Shown here: positions 45,201 through 52,118 of the stretch, one piece after another | How the letters are laid out: the number at the start of each line of letters is the position of its first letter | How positions within the stretch are numbered: position 1 is the stretch's first letter | From: Kiritimatiellia bacterium | GTDB taxonomy: Bacteria > Verrucomicrobiota > Kiritimatiellia > RFP12 > DVOR01 | DNA length: 64,000 nucleotides | Reading direction: 5' to 3' | Assembly (NCBI GenBank): GCA_017558005.1 | Contig: JAFYWN010000001.1 | Coordinates: 28,372 to 92,371 of the forward strand | Translations under genes and position numbers: made by a program | Notes under the pieces: generated by a model | The model's input: the letters and a program-made list of their open reading frames with translations, nothing else | Databases searched by the model: none | Told to the model about the DNA's origin: nothing

Positions 45201-45350
45201 ATGTTTGAGGGTTACGCCACTTTCGGGTAATTCGGGCACCTCGTCCCAATCCACCTTAATCGAAGTCTCACCGCCAATCACATGTTCAGGCGGCGCCTCA
45301 CCCGCACGCCGCGTGGGATAAAAGTCACTTGTCTCTTGCGCCTGTCTCAT
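42213..45350 (-). CDS. Tail fibre with C-terminal trypsin-like serine protease
   Basis: 1045 residues. The middle has fibre motifs STNPVQN (twice: STNPVQNSAL and STNPVQNKAV), as in many phage tail fibres. The last about 200 residues are a chymotrypsin-fold protease with the triad H850 (VTAAHW), D900 (LADIWVW) and S991 (GGDSGRP). A hydrophobic signal-like stretch (SATSLLVLAFALPLLADS) is buried at about residues 60-77, after an internal MMK that could be an alternative start. AAGGAGG precedes the first start. The protease may mature the fibre or cleave host surface proteins. Confidence 0.8.
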   Translation of the reverse strand: MRQAQETSDFYPTRRAGEAPPEHVIGGETSIKVDWDEVPELPESGVTLKHLRTTLGAMMKAVKSATSLLVLAFALPLLADSVTGTEGELLENLPGDSTMLLDAPAVKQLLQGKADAGELFDISEQLTAHSKQLTALEAQVPVVRATLGAANNNANGYGYRGPLSRLGVYGEAVVIRRLAITTRTSGNQNSTVPLWARVVRNVDGAWMVCAQSKEPRKWEEVAPGAELAWEMEAVPGVLPPSADESVAIVWVNDPDAPAAQSDGQVSWRTVTVSGGLGFALPTVPTTSSSIQSWSPRIVLDFTAVTKALKVDTSLSSISTNPVQNSALYYAINDRAPKSVFNSDYDTTPYVRAYGASTHSLRTVFNANNEADNWAEKFDNAKLTFEWWHQYNNVKEDSFDVPMSAFRALANGGGGHTEVWKGNVGFGEQDTFFGPRRVADGEGQFSKGYPRLHNHGQDIHEVSGFSRDSRDDESVWSHRLLLPWDLAKANDTSYLMAGVVWNGQRNLFANGDTATFVQPLLPQNSGSTQSALPYAIPCFENSPVYWKGTIIWNDGTQAISKAVQIPWARVQQDMRGPDELALKRDVPSIDKSLSATSTNPVQNKAVKAELDKKQNQLTAGENVTLAEDGTISATCASADTGWVSPGDWTLSVTPAEEYAVIDSSVVVWTNNVQQVIGAATSSTLSAAAKMVSLEMLDVAQPAPTVNFACEGATITRGDNAQSALVTAEAEGLYRVSATDDTGRMRTAYLSIRAKEKSTKVEQAYLADVPGTARANANDAMLAALQTRDTSTTVQSGITAAVATGDLCFDASGAPLSTAPLAPRFFCGVEPSRAWGPDAVAVAPHFAVTAAHWNPAQAKTATFRTPEGASVTVSGTYGISLVEWARQRGYSESEIRDADLADIWVWQFDNGTIPEACIPAVMDRSAWEHYYRSDLTGIACYAVTQNGYLSFGQLIHPDGGAYSIGSFTPERTRADLLATLSPPACALIYGGDSGRPVMMIHEGEPVLLSTFWTAGSGPSMIKACNILDDLIKTRSGGTESLKRISAP

Positions 45351-45359
45351 TGCGCCTCC

Positions 45360-46256
45360 TTAATCCTCAAAACCGTCAATGACGGCCATATCCACGTGGC
45401 CGGTATCACCGTTGTAGAGGTGCGCCAAATCCTCCAACTCCTGGTCGAAGCGGCGCTCCATCTGCGCGCGGCCTTGTTCGTCTTCCATGAATGCGCTGCG
45501 CACATAAGTGCGAATCAGTCCAGTAAACATGTCTGGAATGCGCACGCGTTCCCAGGGCGTGCGAACAGATTCTCCGGTGCCGGGTTCGCCCGCATTCTGC
45601 GCGTTGACGCATCGCCACGTGTCGCCATTATGCAACACGCGGTCGTTGAAGTAATACTCCTGGCCAGACTTCCACGGTTCGAGCGAGATCTTCGGCGTTT
45701 TGGGCTGAAAGCACACCCACACCTCCGGCGGCACGGCTTCGCCCGACACAAGGATGCGCGTCGTGCCACCACCGGGATAATCACCCATCCAGGCACACGC
45801 TGTAATCGGCGCGGCATCGCTCATGCGCGGATCCTTGGCAAAGGCGAACGCCTTCAAATCCACGCCCGCCGGATCGATTTCGTGCAGCTCCCACGGTTGG
45901 TCTAAGGCAATAAACTTCACCATATCACCCAGCGGCTTCTCCACCCATGCCTCTGGATTCTCCGGCGGCGGCAAGCCACCGCTCACCGCCTCCTTCGCCG
46001 CATAGTACTTGCCACCAAAATAGCACTCATGGCCAATCTGCCACGCCGTTACCGCATCCCACGGAGGACGGAATGTACGCTTCTCAAACAACCGCAACTG
46101 CGGCGCCTTCACCCGCGCATAAATGATCTTCAACGCATCATTAATCGTATCGGCCAAACGCTCGGCGTACAAGCCACCCTGCGGCACACCGGCGGTATAC
46201 CCAAGCGCCACCTGACACCGCCGCGCAAGATGTTCAGCTCCAATCGTCTCTAACAT
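45360..46256 (-). CDS. Late structural protein, possibly head-tail adaptor
   Basis: 298 residues. The N-terminal helical part (ARRCQVALGYTAG...ADTINDALKII) and C-terminal helices enclose two W-x-x-G-x-x-Y-x-x-G modules (WQIGHECYFGGKYY, WKSGQEYYFNDRVL) like those in carbohydrate-binding or virion proteins. AAGGAAG precedes the start. It is the first gene of the fibre block; the precise role is uncertain. Confidence 0.6.
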   Translation of the reverse strand: MLETIGAEHLARRCQVALGYTAGVPQGGLYAERLADTINDALKIIYARVKAPQLRLFEKRTFRPPWDAVTAWQIGHECYFGGKYYAAKEAVSGGLPPPENPEAWVEKPLGDMVKFIALDQPWELHEIDPAGVDLKAFAFAKDPRMSDAAPITACAWMGDYPGGGTTRILVSGEAVPPEVWVCFQPKTPKISLEPWKSGQEYYFNDRVLHNGDTWRCVNAQNAGEPGTGESVRTPWERVRIPDMFTGLIRTYVRSAFMEDEQGRAQMERRFDQELEDLAHLYNGDTGHVDMAVIDGFED

Positions 46257-46312
46257 GGGAAACTTCCTTCGGTTGTTTTAGTTGTTAGCTGTTAACTGTT
46301 TGCTGTTAACTG

Positions 46313-46624
46313 TTAGCTCAGAAAGGGCAACGACACCCCCAGTGCCGCCGCCAAAAGCGCCAATAGCGCTAAGAGCACCCAGAGCCCATATTTCATCAAT
46401 ACACTCCAATGCACGCCCTTCGCAGCCTTCTCAAGCGCCTGACGGCCGGGGCAATTGTTGTAGTTCTGCTGAATCTGGTCAATCTTCTGAATGATCTCCT
46501 GCGTCTTCTCCGTTGTTCTCTGCTGACAGTGAAGCATCACAATCAGGAGTTGTGAGATAGCTTCGTTAGAATGGTCGCCGTCGACAACGCGTTTAATGAC
46601 GGCTTGTGACATAGGATCGTGCAT
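46313..46624 (-). CDS. Membrane-anchored helical protein
   Basis: 103 residues: a helical, Gln-rich soluble part then one C-terminal membrane helix (MKYGLWVLLALLALLAAALGV). It sits beside the spanin genes and may belong to the lysis cassette (antiholin-like) or anchor a virion part. No Shine-Dalgarno is visible before either possible ATG (46624 or 46612). Confidence 0.55.
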   Translation of the reverse strand: MHDPMSQAVIKRVVDGDHSNEAISQLLIVMLHCQQRTTEKTQEIIQKIDQIQQNYNNCPGRQALEKAAKGVHWSVLMKYGLWVLLALLALLAAALGVSLPFLS

Positions 46625-46663
46625 AGTGAATTACGAATGATGAATGATGAATTACATCTGGTT

Positions 46664-46882
46664 CTACGGGGTGAGCAAGAGTGCGTGATAGGCTTTTTCG
46701 GGCAAAATATAAACACGCCCGGTAAAGCGGTAAGTCGCTTCGGGCGTGTTGACAGTGCAGCCTTCATCGCAGACGAGTGGGCCAGCATTAAGGAGTTCGG
46801 TGGAGGCAGTTATGCTCCTCGACGAGTGACAGCCACTTAGCGCGCAGACGCTTATGCTCAGTAAGATTGTTAGGATCTTCAC
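46664..46882 (-). CDS. Rz1-like outer-membrane spanin lipoprotein
   Basis: 72 residues from a GTG start: KILTILLSISVCALSGC is a lipoprotein signal with lipobox LSGC (Cys18). GGAGAGG lies 6 bases upstream. The gene starts inside, and in a different frame from, the Rz-like gene and extends beyond it, the overlap arrangement of many Rz/Rz1 pairs. It would sit in the outer membrane and contact the inner-membrane spanin to fuse membranes at lysis. Confidence 0.75.
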   Translation of the reverse strand: MKILTILLSISVCALSGCHSSRSITASTELLNAGPLVCDEGCTVNTPEATYRFTGRVYILPEKAYHALLLTP

Positions 46883-47030
46883 GGCGACACCTCTCCAATT
46901 CAGCTTCAGCGGCTGCAATCTCGGCATGCAACATCTTGTGATACTCATCCTCGCGCATATGCCGACAATGACTCGTCCAGAGATAGGCGATTGCCAAACA
47001 GACGAGCGCAATGAGTAGGCAGACCATCAT
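46788..47030 (-). CDS. Rz-like inner-membrane spanin
   Basis: 80 residues: an N-terminal membrane helix (MVCLLIALVCLAIAYLW) followed by a charged coiled coil (HAEIAAAEAELERCRRE). The ATG overlaps the holin stop (ATGA). The size, topology and overlap with the lipoprotein gene match i-spanins. Confidence 0.75.
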   Translation of the reverse strand: MMVCLLIALVCLAIAYLWTSHCRHMREDEYHKMLHAEIAAAEAELERCRREDPNNLTEHKRLRAKWLSLVEEHNCLHRTP

Positions 47031-47200
47031 TCAGCAGTCTCAGTCTGAATCACTTCTACCGCTTCACCGATCTTGTCAGAGACCTGCTTGGCTTCATTTG
47101 CGGAGAAATCTCCATCCTTAAGTGCAGCAATCACTGCCAAAATGGCCGCCAAAACGGCTCCAACAATCGCCATCCATCCTTTTAACGTGGGCTTCTTCAT
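47027..47200 (-). CDS. Holin-like small membrane protein
   Basis: 57 residues, with one strongly hydrophobic helix (WMAIVGAVLAAILAVIAAL, about residues 9-27) and a charged C-terminal helix. GGAAAGGA lies 8 bases upstream. It leads the lysis cassette and its stop overlaps the spanin start. A holin would set lysis timing by perforating the inner membrane. No endolysin gene accompanies it. Confidence 0.7.
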   Translation of the reverse strand: MKKPTLKGWMAIVGAVLAAILAVIAALKDGDFSANEAKQVSDKIGEAVEVIQTETAE

Positions 47201-47294
47201 GGTAAAAATCCTTTCCGTGCCTCTGGCACTGTCTGTAGTGTGTCACATTTTCGCACGCTAAATGTGGGCTACAGTAGTCAGCTTCCGACTCTTT

Positions 47295-47310
47295 CTGTAG
47301 ATGTCTACAG
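47295..47310. promoter_or_regulatory. Palindrome CTGTAGATGTCTACAG in a divergent promoter region
   Basis: Seven-base arms with a TG centre, midway between the leftward lysis/late operon and the only rightward phage gene. Best member of the GTAGANNTCTAC set (also 26878, 34685). Confidence 0.55.
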
Positions 47311-47395
47311 TAAATTAACTTTCGGCAACATCGCGTGCGCGCGTGAAAGCTGCCGGTGTGTTTTAATGCTGTCGAAACACTGGAAAGGATGGCAG

Positions 47396-47803
47396 ATGTC
47401 GGAATACGCACAAAAGATTCAAAATGCAATAACCGAAGGTTCGCGCTACGGCTTAAAGTTGAAAGCCGCCCGCGAAGCGTCTGGGCGCAAGGTGTCAGAA
47501 GGTGGTCAGGTTGGCGCCTTGCCCAAGGTACTTGATGCACAACTCGTTCGCAGGTTTGGTGGTAATTATTCCCAAGACGAGGAACTTATGCGCGACCTTC
47601 GCCAACGTCATCCAGAGATGATGGCGATTGACGGAGATCAGTGTTCAGACGCGCCCGACGGCGTGCACACCAAACGCGGCCGCGTTAAGATGAAGTGGAT
47701 TCGCGGCAAGTGGTACGAACCAGATGGACGTGGTAATTGGCGCGAGATTCATCCGCCATCGAAGATGAATTGGGGCGACGGTAAGGCGCCCGCAATTATG
47801 TAA
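47396..47803 (+). CDS. Sole plus-strand phage gene, unknown function
   Basis: 135 residues, basic, starting SEYAQKIQNAITEGSRYG. A C-terminal region WIRGKWYEPDGRGNWREIHPP has aromatic/basic repeats. GGAAAGGATGGCAG precedes the start. It converges with the terminase gene, sharing a terminator, and diverges from the lysis cassette. It could be an accessory (moron) gene expressed from the prophage or a late regulator. Confidence 0.65.
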   Translation: MSEYAQKIQNAITEGSRYGLKLKAAREASGRKVSEGGQVGALPKVLDAQLVRRFGGNYSQDEELMRDLRQRHPEMMAIDGDQCSDAPDGVHTKRGRVKMKWIRGKWYEPDGRGNWREIHPPSKMNWGDGKAPAIM

Positions 47804-47807
47804 ACTC

Positions 47808-47839
47808 ATTAAGCCGAGGTGGTCTCACTTCGGCTTAAT
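47808..47839. terminator. Shared terminator between convergent genes
   Basis: ATTAAGCCGA pairs with TCGGCTTAAT around a 12-base loop; it overlaps the terminase stop codon. Confidence 0.7.
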
Positions 47840-49865
47840 CGTCTGTGTAGTCCAACTCTATCGTACGCTCTTGGGTGACTGTGCGAGTTACTGGTGCCTC
47901 TCCGCTTGCATCGTCGGTCTCGTCCGGAACATCATCAAGCATCCCACTCTCAAGTCCATATCTCAGACAGTCAATCGGTTCTTTGCATGCCCCCTTCTGG
48001 CCGTCCGCACCAGTCATGTTTTGAAGAGCAAAGATGGTGTTGCGGCAACTCTCTGCCACGAACAACTTCCTCCCACCGGGAGCCGGATTAAGTAGGCTGT
48101 TGATAAGTTCCTCACCTGCGCCGATTCTGCGTCCGCTTGCCTGAACGAAGTCGTCACTTAATTCCAGACAGAAGTCAAAGAGGCTCTTATCTTCGCCCAT
48201 GGTGATTTTGCTCTGGCTGCTCGCACGTGCATCAATTACGCGCCTGCGTAGTGGCTCTCTTGTTCCATTCACCGCCGACCATTCCGCAATTTCGCTTGAG
48301 GATGGATAGTGGCAGCAACCTTGTGCAACCCATTCGGCGGCATCGTCCCATGCTTCCAGCCTTGCCCATTCAGCCTTGTAGCGTTCGAGGCTAAACCCAA
48401 ACTTCTCCTGCGCGGGCCCTCGGTCGCCATCATTAATGCCATTGCGCTTGCTGGAGATCTCGGTCCATGGCCCAGGCACGCCAACGCTAGGGATAGCGTA
48501 CGAACCAGGCCACTCGCGGTAGACGTACACGTCCCCCTTAGCGTCCACACCCATCCACAAAAAAAACCAATTACGCTCTGGCGCCGGATCGCACACCATT
48601 GTGCGCGCCATGACGCTTGGTATCGCCTTGTCTGGTACAATGTGGATTAAGCGATCGAAGGTAGGAAATCGGCTGCGCTTAGTTCTGGTGGCCATGCCAT
48701 AGACGCGTCGCCGAATCGTCTCTTCTGCCTTGAGATTGCCCATTGCTTTCTCAATTACGCGACCAGGACTTCCGTAAGGGTTGTCGCGGCCTAAAAACCA
48801 GAGAATGGCAGCACTTCCATCTCGCTTGCGGGCCACGCGCGGCATCTTTTCGAACACGCGCTCGGGCGCCACGTTTTCAGGTTCGGAAAAAGGTCCGGTC
48901 TTAAGCCACTTAAAGCAGTCTTCGGGGCGACTGTCGGGCGCAGCACAGGTTGGCGAGTTGTTATTGTAGAACTTGCATAGTTGGTTGTACTCTTGGTCGC
49001 TTAAACCCAACTGCGCACCTGGCAGTGCAGGTAGTCCGTCTTTCGGAAGTAAGTACGCCGTCGTCCAGCGAGTTACCACCATGCCTTCGAGGAAGTCGGC
49101 AACCACTGGCGTGTAGCCACTTACCGGCGTAAATGTGCCAATGAGTTGTCCGCGCGTGCTGGCCAAACGGAATCGCAGAGCTTCAAGCCACTCCTTCGGA
49201 AACTCTTCATCAAACCATCCCTTGTGGAAGGCGGGGCCTTCCATGATGGCATTCACATCCTGCTCGTATGACGTGAACGCCACGTTGCTACGGTTTTCAA
49301 GCGTGAATTTGTTGAACGTGAATCCCGTTTGCATTTTGTAATTGAGGTAGAAGGTGTTGTCGCGTGTACCGTTTTTTGCCTTGGTGTCGGTGGGCAAGTA
49401 GTGCCACACGCGATCTTGTTGCGTGCGCTTACTGGTTTCGCGTGTTTGCGCCCCAATGATGAGGCGGCGGTCGTCTGCTCGTAGGGCTTCGTTGACCATG
49501 AGCTTACTTGCCCAGTCAGTCTTCCCGCTTCGGTTGGCTCCCAAAATGAGAATTTCGTCAACAGGCCGCTCAAATCCGCACGCCTTGCACATGGCCATCT
49601 GAAACTCGTCCCATCCTAAGCCGCATTGCGCCCGCACGCGTTCGCGCATTCCATCTGTAATCGGGCAGTCGCGCAGGAGCGCACTGGCTACGAACCAGAT
49701 TGGCGGTTCGTAGCCATTAGCATGGGCATTGTTTCTCCGGAGGTTGGCCATGTATTCAATGGCTTGGCTTAATTGCTTATGCGCGTCCTTAACGCTTAGA
49801 TGCTTGTGCTTAGCAAAAGCTTCTGCGACGGCTTGATCGACGTCGCCCAGTTGTGCATCACGCAT
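47835..49865 (-). CDS. Large terminase subunit
   Basis: 676 residues from the ATG at 49865. Walker A LGANRSGKT (about residues 109-116), Walker B-like KGWFDEEFP, and a C-terminal nuclease region with an acidic residue at MVCDPAPERNWFF. It packages DNA into the prohead with ATP. The chosen start overlaps the end of the preceding gene; a longer frame upstream would read through that gene and is unlikely. Confidence 0.9.
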   Translation of the reverse strand: MRDAQLGDVDQAVAEAFAKHKHLSVKDAHKQLSQAIEYMANLRRNNAHANGYEPPIWFVASALLRDCPITDGMRERVRAQCGLGWDEFQMAMCKACGFERPVDEILILGANRSGKTDWASKLMVNEALRADDRRLIIGAQTRETSKRTQQDRVWHYLPTDTKAKNGTRDNTFYLNYKMQTGFTFNKFTLENRSNVAFTSYEQDVNAIMEGPAFHKGWFDEEFPKEWLEALRFRLASTRGQLIGTFTPVSGYTPVVADFLEGMVVTRWTTAYLLPKDGLPALPGAQLGLSDQEYNQLCKFYNNNSPTCAAPDSRPEDCFKWLKTGPFSEPENVAPERVFEKMPRVARKRDGSAAILWFLGRDNPYGSPGRVIEKAMGNLKAEETIRRRVYGMATRTKRSRFPTFDRLIHIVPDKAIPSVMARTMVCDPAPERNWFFLWMGVDAKGDVYVYREWPGSYAIPSVGVPGPWTEISSKRNGINDGDRGPAQEKFGFSLERYKAEWARLEAWDDAAEWVAQGCCHYPSSSEIAEWSAVNGTREPLRRRVIDARASSQSKITMGEDKSLFDFCLELSDDFVQASGRRIGAGEELINSLLNPAPGGRKLFVAESCRNTIFALQNMTGADGQKGACKEPIDCLRYGLESGMLDDVPDETDDASGEAPVTRTVTQERTIELDYTDD

Positions 49866-50148
49866 CCGCGCCGCCTTCCTCTCGGCAGTCTTGCCAGTAG
49901 TTGTAGAGTCCACGCGAAAACTCGGTAAGCGCCGAAATGCCACCGCGCATCTCGTGGATGTTCTCCGTTGAAAGTGTTGCGCTGTCTGCCAAGATTGCAA
50001 CGCGTCCGTCAATGACGCGCTGAACAACTTGGCAGACTGCTGTCACTTGCTCCTGTGTCAAGCTGCCAATTCGAGTCTGTATGAGTTCGGTATTATTGGC
50101 ACGATCAGGTTGCCGCCGCCTGAAGAGTCGCCGTTGCCAAAGGGTCAT
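49858..50148 (-). CDS. Small helical phage protein
   Basis: 96 residues with a basic N-terminus (WQRRLFRRRQPDR) then amphipathic helices. Its end overlaps the terminase start by 8 bases and its start overlaps the MazG-like stop. Position directly before TerL suggests a terminase-associated role, but no helix-turn-helix is clear. Confidence 0.6.
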   Translation of the reverse strand: MTLWQRRLFRRRQPDRANNTELIQTRIGSLTQEQVTAVCQVVQRVIDGRVAILADSATLSTENIHEMRGGISALTEFSRGLYNYWQDCREEGGADA

Positions 50149-50501
50149 GCGTCACCTTCTTTCTTTGGGGCAACAATGTCACCGTGTGTCGCACGATAGA
50201 CGACGGCTACGATATCGGCACCTTCTTCGAGTGCACGTTGCCGATTGCCACTTTTGAGTGCTTCGAGAAACTCGTAGATTTCACCAAGAATCACCATCTG
50301 CACATCTGCCCAAGGGCGTGCGCACTCTTTGCGATAGAGTTCGGCAAGCGTCCTGAGTGTTTCCATGGTTTCGGCAGAAACGCCGAAAGCAAACTTCGGG
50401 TGTTTGCTTCTGGCATGGTCAATGTGCTCGTTGCAGAGTTCGAAGAAGGCTTGCTGTTGACCAACTTCTTTCTCTCGATTGAGGATATCGAATATCGTCA
50501 T
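50145..50501 (-). CDS. MazG-like nucleotide pyrophosphohydrolase
   Basis: 118 residues. Helical, with the EIYE...EEGAD pair (E74/E77 and E93/D96) that binds Mg2+ in all-alpha NTP pyrophosphatases. Phage MazG-type enzymes remove NTPs or alarmone and alter host nucleotide pools. AAGGAGG precedes GTGATG; the ATG is chosen as start. Confidence 0.75.
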   Translation of the reverse strand: MTIFDILNREKEVGQQQAFFELCNEHIDHARSKHPKFAFGVSAETMETLRTLAELYRKECARPWADVQMVILGEIYEFLEALKSGNRQRALEEGADIVAVVYRATHGDIVAPKKEGDA

Positions 50502-50510
50502 CACGCCTCC

Positions 50511-50810
50511 TTAAAACGGTAAGTCCTCGTCATCGCCCGCGTCCTTCACGCTCGCAGGCACCGGCTTCTGTGCCTTTGCCGCTTCACGTTCCTTGGCCCA
50601 GGCCTCGTACTCCTCAAACTTCAGGCTGAAGTACTTCTTGCCAGTCACGGAATTGAACCTCGTCCACGCCGCGACGTGGTACTTCTTGCCTCCGATCATC
50701 ACCGTACCACGCGCACTTGGTTGCTTGTGATCCTTCTCACCCTTGTACTCATTCGCGAAGAGCACACCCGTCATGTCGCGATCTTCGAATTTCTTTTGTG
50801 TCTCGTCCAT
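50511..50810 (-). CDS. DUF736-like protein with SSB-type tail
   Basis: 99 residues. A small beta domain (GVLFANEYKGEKDHKQPSARG, then KKYHVAAWTRFN and GKKYFSLKF) resembles DUF736 proteins. The C-terminus is DDEDLPF, the acidic tip that lets single-stranded-DNA-binding proteins recruit partners. It lies among replication genes, so a functional SSB replacement is inferred. AAAGGA precedes the start. Confidence 0.65.
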   Translation of the reverse strand: MDETQKKFEDRDMTGVLFANEYKGEKDHKQPSARGTVMIGGKKYHVAAWTRFNSVTGKKYFSLKFEEYEAWAKEREAAKAQKPVPASVKDAGDDEDLPF

Positions 50811-50851
50811 ACTTGTCTCATCCTTTCCGCGCCGTCAGGCGCTTCCGCCGC

Positions 50852-51049
50852 TTAGGGGTTCGGGGAGCGGCAGCGTCCCCGTCGTTTGTTAAACTTCTCT
50901 TCGAACCGTTCGCACCAGCCACTTCCGCAGCTATCGTGCAACCGTCGCCACTTGCCGGGGATTTTTTGGCATTTAATTGCCCAGTACTTCTCGCCCAGGC
51001 GCACCACCTGACGCATCTCCTGGCAATGCTTGCAATTCGTGTTGGCCAT
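50852..51049 (-). CDS. Small zinc-binding protein
   Basis: 65 residues: CKHCQEM near the start and two or three further Cys (IKCQK, DSCGSGWC) suggest a zinc knuckle. GGAAGGAG lies 6 bases before the ATG at 51049, favouring it over an upstream ATG. Its C-terminal codons are made from the 29-bp repeat at 50861. Confidence 0.65.
   Translation of the reverse strand: MANTNCKHCQEMRQVVRLGEKYWAIKCQKIPGKWRRLHDSCGSGWCERFEEKFNKRRGRCRSPNP
50861..50889 (-). repeat. 29-bp hairpin repeat, copy 1
   Basis: Identical to 52059-52087. On the minus strand it reads ACAAACGACGGGG then CGCTGCCGCTCCCCG, a stem CGGGG/CCCCG. Here it forms the 3' end of a coding region. Confidence 0.85.
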
Positions 51050-51671
51050 GTAAAACTCCTTCCATTTTGCCGACAAGCGGATTTGACTCCTTCCGCGCGC
51101 CTCGCTTCACGATCTCATCTGCACTAATACTCGGCGCGCCGAAGGGAATGCCGTTAATCGTCGGGCGTTTGAGTCTATAGTGGTCGACAGGCAAATAGTT
51201 GATCAACACGTCGCCAGTCGTTCTATCGAGAGACACGCTGTGAATAACCTCTGCACTCTCTCCTGTAACAACCATCAATTGCCCAATCAGCTTCATTGCC
51301 TCTTGCAGAGAGTACATCTGGAATGGTACTGGGCGATAATCATCGGAGAGACAGCTGCTATGTTCGACGCGCTTAAAACCGTCCTCGTGGACAAGCACGG
51401 TAAACTCCTCGTCAGCATCATCCACTCGGAAGAATACGCCAGGACAAACACCCGTCATCAACCATGCGCCCGCTTTACACCATTCGGGCAATCCTGATGC
51501 CTCCACTTTCTCTTCGACAGCAGGGGGTGTGCCCATAGTCAGCTTATCGAAGACAAACCTCGCAGTACATTCGTAGTCATCTTCGTATTCGTGGTAAGGG
51601 CACGCTGCGCAGCGTTTATACCGTTCACAGAAGTCATTAAACTCAGCAATCAATGCTTTGAACTTATCCAT
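50973..51671 (-). CDS. Phage protein of unknown function with N-terminal Cys cluster
   Basis: 232 residues. The N-terminus has CERYKRCAACPYHEYEDDYEC, suggesting a metal site. Its last 77 bases overlap the zinc-binding gene in another frame, where the protein sequence becomes low-complexity. Upstream TCATTTTCCTTT complements a purine-rich ribosome site before the ATG. Confidence 0.6.
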   Translation of the reverse strand: MDKFKALIAEFNDFCERYKRCAACPYHEYEDDYECTARFVFDKLTMGTPPAVEEKVEASGLPEWCKAGAWLMTGVCPGVFFRVDDADEEFTVLVHEDGFKRVEHSSCLSDDYRPVPFQMYSLQEAMKLIGQLMVVTGESAEVIHSVSLDRTTGDVLINYLPVDHYRLKRPTINGIPFGAPSISADEIVKRGARKESNPLVGKMEGVLHGQHELQALPGDASGGAPGREVLGN

Positions 51672-51687
51672 ACCTCATTTTCCTTTT

Positions 51688-51996
51688 TCACTTTTGGGGG
51701 TTAATCGTCTGGCACTCTGCGCCAGCTTGTAAATCCTCTCTGCTACGCATCTCAAAAAGCGGAATATCCGTCTCCACGAAAGTCTTCGCGCACTCCGTGA
51801 GCGCGTGAAACGCTTCCCATGACTCGCACCAATCGTCGCCCAATTCCAAGTGCGATACCATCTCTTTGCACAAGTCGGCCAACGCCATACACCGCGCTTT
51901 GAACACGTCGCGATAATCCTGCTTCATCAGTCGCCGCAGCTTCTCAAACCGCTCGCGAATCGCCATGTTTTCATAACTTTCTTCCACAATTTCCAT
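51688..51996 (-). CDS. Small helical acidic protein
   Basis: 102 residues, highly charged and predicted all-helical (RERFEKLRRLMKQDYRDVFKARCMALADLCKEM). AAAGGA lies about 10 bases before the ATG at 51996; an ATG three codons upstream is too close to it. No family recognised. Confidence 0.6.
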   Translation of the reverse strand: MEIVEESYENMAIRERFEKLRRLMKQDYRDVFKARCMALADLCKEMVSHLELGDDWCESWEAFHALTECAKTFVETDIPLFEMRSREDLQAGAECQTINPQK

Positions 51997-52058
51997 AATT
52001 TCCATAATCCTTTCTGCGCCGTGGGGTGTTCCCCGTGCCTTCGGCAGGGGCGTATTTG

Positions 52059-52087
52059 CGGGGAGCGGCAGCGTCCCCGTCGTTTGT
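52059..52087 (-). repeat. 29-bp hairpin repeat, copy 2
   Basis: Identical to the copy at 50861 but intergenic here, directly after the AGCAGCGC hairpin (52099-52118) in the leader of the 51996 gene. Confidence 0.85.
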
Positions 52088-52098
52088 CTCATCTGAGC

Positions 52099-52118
52099 AG
52101 CAGCGCACCCGCGCTGCT
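52099..52118 (-). repeat. Half module: AGCAGCGC hairpin
   Basis: AGCAGCGC-(4)-GCGCTGCT with the trailing GCTCAGATGAGA, the second half of the two-hairpin module. It overlaps the helicase stop codon. Confidence 0.8.

Noticed and set aside
34922..46256. Diversity-generating retroelement in the fibre region
   Set aside because: No reverse-transcriptase gene and no template/variable repeat pair were seen.
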